64,000 nucleotides of DNA, from the NCBI GenBank assembly GCA_016718135.1, contig JADKEF010000004.1, forward strand, positions 62,001-126,000, given 5' to 3'. The translations under genes were made by a program, and so were the position numbers. Of the stretch, positions 60,949-64,000 are shown piece after piece (positions within the stretch are counted from its first letter, which is position 1; the number at the start of each line of letters is the position of its first letter). Origin of the DNA: Acidobacteriota bacterium (GTDB lineage Bacteria > Acidobacteriota > Blastocatellia > Pyrinomonadales > Pyrinomonadaceae). A model generated the notes under the pieces. The model saw only the letters and a program-made list of their open reading frames with translations, was not told the origin of the DNA and ran no database searches.

Positions 60949-62163
60949 ATGACTTTTAAAGATCTAGGCCTTTTGCCCGTTTTGACGGACAAATGCGTCG
61001 CCATGGGTTACACCGAGCCTACACCCATTCAAAAACAGGCAATTCCGTTTCTTTTGCAGGGCCGCGACATTATCGCTTGTGCCGAGACCGGCACCGGTAA
61101 GACCGCTGCTTTCCTGCTTCCCATCATCAATAAGCTTATGCAAGGCCCGAAAGGCCCTGGAACTCGTGTTCTGGTGCTTTCGCCTACGCGTGAACTAGCT
61201 AATCAAACCGAAGAGTTTTGCCGCAAAATGGCACCGAAAGGCGTCACTTGCACGGCGATCATCGGTGGCAGCGGCTATAAGCGTCAGATGGATTCGCTCC
61301 GGGCTGGTGCAAATATCATCATCGCGACGCCGGGCCGTCTGATCGACTTTATGGATCAGGGCTTGATCGATTTTCGCGGCCTGACCACACTCGTCCTCGA
61401 CGAGGCAGATCGTATGCTCGACATGGGCTTTTTGCCGTCGATCCGACGTATCGAGAAGGTTATTCCGGCAAAACGCCAGACACTGTTCTTCTCAGCCACC
61501 ATGTCAGCCGAGATCGAAGGCATCGCCTACAAGATGCTCAATGATCCCGAGTTGATCGAGGTCAGCCCGCGTGGACGCGCCGGACAACTGATCACGCAGA
61601 CAGCTTATCCGGTCAATCCGCAGTCGAAGATGGTCCTATTGCTCGAATTGCTCGAGAAAGACGATCTCCAGCGTGTGCTTGTCTTTACGAGGACCAAACG
61701 CGGTGCCGACAGGCTTGCTCACGTACTCGAGAAACGCCAGCACAGCTCAAACCGCATCCACGGTGATCGCTCGCAGGCTCAGCGTGATTCCGCTCTCAAG
61801 GCGTTTAAGGCCGGTCATACGAATGTGCTTGTCGCGACCGACGTTGCGGCACGCGGAATCGATATCGATAGCGTCCAACACGTGATAAACTATGATATAC
61901 CGGAGGCTCCGGAGGATTACGTTCATCGTATCGGCCGTACGGGCCGTGCCGGTAACACGGGACGTGCGATCACCATTTTTACAATGGCTGAGGAGCACTC
62001 AATGCGTGCGATCGAACGCCTGACTGGCGAAAAGGTCGAGCGTGTGATGCATCCGGAATTTGGCGGAACAGCTCCGGCATTCGTTCCGGGCCCGGTAAAG
62101 AAATCGAATTCAGGGCCAAAACGCAATTTCAAAGCGTTCGGTGGTGCCCGTCGGGCTCGATAA
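60949..62163 (+). CDS. rhlE: DEAD-box RNA helicase RhlE
   Basis: A 404-residue DEAD-box helicase with the Q motif (GYTEPTPIQKQAIP), motif I AETGTGKT, Ia PTRELANQ, II DEADRMLDMGF, III SAT, V ATDVAARGIDID and VI HRIGRTGRAG. A short basic tail ends KAFGGARRAR. RhlE-group enzymes remodel rRNA and assist RNA decay, often at low temperature. The long 5' gap with a possible RNA structure suggests leader-based control. A small zinc-ribbon gene follows by 32 bp. Confidence 0.95.
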   Translation: MTFKDLGLLPVLTDKCVAMGYTEPTPIQKQAIPFLLQGRDIIACAETGTGKTAAFLLPIINKLMQGPKGPGTRVLVLSPTRELANQTEEFCRKMAPKGVTCTAIIGGSGYKRQMDSLRAGANIIIATPGRLIDFMDQGLIDFRGLTTLVLDEADRMLDMGFLPSIRRIEKVIPAKRQTLFFSATMSAEIEGIAYKMLNDPELIEVSPRGRAGQLITQTAYPVNPQSKMVLLLELLEKDDLQRVLVFTRTKRGADRLAHVLEKRQHSSNRIHGDRSQAQRDSALKAFKAGHTNVLVATDVAARGIDIDSVQHVINYDIPEAPEDYVHRIGRTGRAGNTGRAITIFTMAEEHSMRAIERLTGEKVERVMHPEFGGTAPAFVPGPVKKSNSGPKRNFKAFGGARRAR

Positions 62164-62195
62164 CGACGGTTTTCGTCAGAGTTAGAGGTAGAAAT

Positions 62196-62552
62196 ATGAT
62201 CAAGAAAAAACCAGCATTCGCAGTCGGTGACAGCACCGAAATGATGTGTTCACAATGTGATATCGAACAGATGCACAAAGTGGCAACGGTCACCAAACAG
62301 GGCGTAATTACCAAGGCAGTCTGCGAAACATGCGAGACAGCCAGCACATTTACCCGTGGCGTAAAAACTGCGGTCTCAATGGGCACAGGCAAAAACGCTT
62401 CGCCATATGACCGGCAGCGAAAATACCGCAAAGGCCAGGCGATGACCCACGACAAATTCGGCCGCGGCGAGGTCACAGCAGTGATCGAACCGCACAAGAT
62501 CGACGTACTTTTTGGCGATCAAGTTCGACGCTTGATACATTCGCAGGTCTAA
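62196..62552 (+). CDS. zinc-ribbon protein with Tudor/CarD-like C-terminus
   Basis: A 118-residue protein. Two Cys pairs (MCSQC and CETC, about residues 22-50) suggest a zinc ribbon. The C-terminal segment MTHDKFGRGEVTAVIEPHKIDVLFGDQVRRLIH has the F/V-G.G.V pattern of the Tudor-like domain at the end of UvrD/PcrA and in CarD-like proteins, which contact RNA polymerase. It probably forms an operon with rhlE, ending at the terminator at 62571. The exact function is unknown. Confidence 0.65.
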   Translation: MIKKKPAFAVGDSTEMMCSQCDIEQMHKVATVTKQGVITKAVCETCETASTFTRGVKTAVSMGTGKNASPYDRQRKYRKGQAMTHDKFGRGEVTAVIEPHKIDVLFGDQVRRLIHSQV

Positions 62553-62570
62553 ATTCTGCGGCACAAACTC

Positions 62571-62610
62571 AAAAGGCTGTCCGAAACTGAAAAGTTCCGG
62601 AGAGCCTTTT
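62571..62610 (+). terminator. Rho-independent terminator after the rhlE operon
   Basis: AAAAGGCTGTCCGAAACT pairs imperfectly with AGTTCCGGAGAGCCTTTT around a four-base loop, followed by TTGTTTT. Confidence 0.8.
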
Positions 62611-62660
62611 TGTTTTCATAAATTGACCCTCGAACGGCCAAACGCTGTTATAGTCACGCT

Positions 62661-62837
62661 ATGGACGATAAATTCCAGATATCCAAAGCCAAGCCCGTGA
62701 CCAAAATAGAGATACTTGAACAAAAGATCGGGGATCTGGTGAAGCTCCGCGACAAGGAAAAAGATCTCGCCGCCAAACAGAAGCTAAATGCTGAGATCAC
62801 GACTCTATTCGCACAATATCAAAGGTTGAAACTGTAA
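62661..62837 (+). CDS. coiled-coil microprotein
   Basis: A 58-residue frame starting ATG 62661. Heptad-like charged sequence (KIEILEQKIGDLVKLRDKEKDLAAKQKLNAEITTLFAQY; cited by position 62700-62815) suggests one long helix or coiled coil. It has no homolog I recognise and is below the length most gene finders accept. It lies alone between the rhlE terminator and the convergent bicupin gene, 6 bp from the latter's stop. The coding call rests on its helix-like composition and clean ends. Confidence 0.5.
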   Translation: MDDKFQISKAKPVTKIEILEQKIGDLVKLRDKEKDLAAKQKLNAEITTLFAQYQRLKL

Positions 62838-62843
62838 AGACCG

Positions 62844-63542
62844 TTACTTGACCTCGACGCGGACGAGGCGGAGGGCGTTCTTACTGCGGTTTACAACGCG
62901 GTGCGGTGCTTGTGGCGGCATCCATTCGGCGTATGGTGTCTTCGGCGGAGCTTTCTGAGACCGCGTGTCGTAAAGCAGCTTCCCCGAGGCGTCGAAGTCC
63001 TGAATATCATCCTCTGCGATGATATAAAGTAAGCTCGGCATACGATGCATGTGCAGCGGCTCGTTCTCGCCCGGTGCGACCGTCACATCAAGTACGCGTA
63101 TCCGTTCGTTTTCAAACACGATCTCGTGATTCTCTGGCGCGGCGGTGACCGCTTCGAGACTTTCAGGCCATTTTGCGGGGTCGTCGCCAGGTGAGACGGG
63201 CTTCCACGAACCGGCAGGTTTCTTGATATCGATGATCAACCTTTCACCCGCGGTCTTTCCGATATTCTCCTCCGAGTGAGTTACGTTCGCAAACCACGCA
63301 GCCTGACCGGCTCGAACATCAATGTCTGTGGGTTTATCGCCTGGTCGCGTAACTCGGACCTGAAAATCTGTAAGAGGATAAACAAACGTGTCGCGATGTG
63401 AATGGTCCGGACGTTTGTTGCCTGGGCCATCTTTAACGTAAACCACCCGCACCCACTCGTTTTCGAGTAGTACTTTCTCTTCCTGAGCAACCGCGAGATG
63501 AGCACTAACGAGAAAAACTAGCAGGCTAATGACGACTTTCAT
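62844..63542 (-). CDS. secreted bicupin protein
   Basis: A 232-residue exported protein with a Sec signal peptide (about 1-20, ending AVAQ). Two cupin-like halves follow: the first with VRVVYVKDGPGNKRPDHSHRDTFVY, the second with RVLDVTVAPGENEPLHMHRMPSLLYII (H.H metal-site pattern in each) and a C-terminal PHRVVNRSKNALRLVRVE. It may bind a metal and a small ligand in the periplasm; the reaction is unknown. The frame is intact. Confidence 0.8.
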   Translation of the reverse strand: MKVVISLLVFLVSAHLAVAQEEKVLLENEWVRVVYVKDGPGNKRPDHSHRDTFVYPLTDFQVRVTRPGDKPTDIDVRAGQAAWFANVTHSEENIGKTAGERLIIDIKKPAGSWKPVSPGDDPAKWPESLEAVTAAPENHEIVFENERIRVLDVTVAPGENEPLHMHRMPSLLYIIAEDDIQDFDASGKLLYDTRSQKAPPKTPYAEWMPPQAPHRVVNRSKNALRLVRVEVK

Positions 63543-63638
63543 ATTTGCACCTCAGCGAATTTGGACAAACTCTATCACAATATTCCGCCGAATTACGAGA
63601 GATATCTTTGCGAGACCATATTCCAAGTGGCTCGATAG

Positions 63639-63669
63639 AAAAAAGGCTGTCCATGGAGGACAGCCTTTC
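63639..63669 (-). terminator. terminator after the DUF883-like gene
   Basis: GGCTGTCC and GGACAGCC form a stem around six bases. On the minus strand the descending arm runs into TTTTTT, about 40 bp after the stop of the 63709 gene. Confidence 0.8.
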
Positions 63670-63708
63670 CGTTGGGGGCACTCACCCCATGTCTGATGGA
63701 TAGGTCCG

Positions 63709-63945
63709 TTATTTGCGTCCGCTACGCAGGATCAACCCCAGCACGAGACCGACGGCGGCGGAGATTAGGATCGTCTGGCCCGGTTTTTGGCGGGCGAATT
63801 CTTTGGCATCCTCGACTAGTTCTTTCGGATCTTTTGCCGATATTTCTTTGAACTTATCGCCGGCCTGAGCAAACTTTTCGTTTGCAAAATCCTTAGCCTG
63901 AGCGGCCGCGTCCTGTATCTTTTGTCCGTATTCCTGTGCCTGCAT
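63709..63945 (-). CDS. DUF883/YqjD-like membrane-anchored protein
   Basis: A 78-residue protein. The N-terminal 50 residues are a charged amphipathic helix (QKIQDAAAQAKDFANEKFAQAGDKFKE), followed by a C-terminal transmembrane helix TILISAAVGLVLGLILRSGRK with the glycine-rich pattern of the YqjD/ElaB family, which tethers ribosomes to the inner membrane in stationary phase. GGAGATC lies upstream of the ATG, a suitable ribosome binding site. It has its own terminator. Confidence 0.75.
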   Translation of the reverse strand: MQAQEYGQKIQDAAAQAKDFANEKFAQAGDKFKEISAKDPKELVEDAKEFARQKPGQTILISAAVGLVLGLILRSGRK

Positions 63946-64000
63946 TTTGAGATCTCCTAAAAACTCGTCCGTTGTTACTTTGTCCGTAAACGACTCGCCG

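Overview
The window has two stretches of conserved chromosome, about 1-15.3 kb and 48.1-64 kb, with a roughly 33 kb accessory island between them. The flanks carry a diderm gene set: an LptE-like lipoprotein, a PilT-type pilus ATPase, FtsH, RhlE, amino-acid, thiamine, folate and queuosine biosynthesis genes, and many secreted proteins. This, the moderate GC content and the mix of conserved neighbours fit a Gram-negative soil or freshwater lineage. My best guess is Acidobacteriota, possibly Blastocatellia, but no 16S rRNA or other decisive marker is present.

Left flank (1-15.3 kb): a ParDE-type toxin-antitoxin pair; divergent argG and argH; a PaaI-like thioesterase; tilS; ftsH; folP; a small membrane protein; lptE; holA; then on the minus strand a zinc-ribbon/receiver-like protein with pilT, and thiE-rimI-queA. 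A secreted protein with two tandem domains, preceded by a good promoter and followed by a terminator, closes the flank.

Island (about 15.3-48.09 kb): it ends exactly at the 3' end of tRNA-Asn(GTT), a classical integration site, although I see no integrase. From left to right it holds a winged-helix-like protein; an excisionase/AlpA-like regulator behind a strong promoter; a broken D12-class adenine methylase; an MbcA/ParS-type antitoxin; an xre-immA/irrE pair; a ubiquitin-like operon (Ubl, E2, JAB protease, E1) running divergently from that pair; an anti-phage dCTP deaminase; a TnsA-like protein with NurA and HerA; a 1 kb AT-rich repetitive spacer; and a long minus-strand cassette. That cassette contains an SNF2-type helicase with DUF3883, a DUF262/HNH protein, several unknown small genes, a DUF1156 DNA methyltransferase and a Swt1-HEPN/DUF499 ATPase. 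This is a dense defence island.

Nearly every island gene is interrupted by frameshifts. At many breakpoints I inspected, one base restored in a short homopolymer brings back family-conserved residues, and start/stop overlaps and ribosome binding sites are preserved. I therefore suspect a poorly polished or low-coverage consensus rather than true decay for much of the block, but sequence alone cannot settle this. The same type of lesion occurs in the amidase of the right flank, and guaA has lost an internal segment.

Right flank (48.1-64 kb): an S41 peptidase; a secreted esterase; a membrane-linked AraC regulator; guaA; a TVP38-family protein; a lipoprotein; a glycine-betaine/choline-type ABC transporter split around a Tat-exported amidase; a small zinc-finger protein; an orphan HicB-like protein; rhlE with a small zinc-ribbon partner; a coiled-coil microprotein; a secreted bicupin; and a DUF883-like membrane protein.
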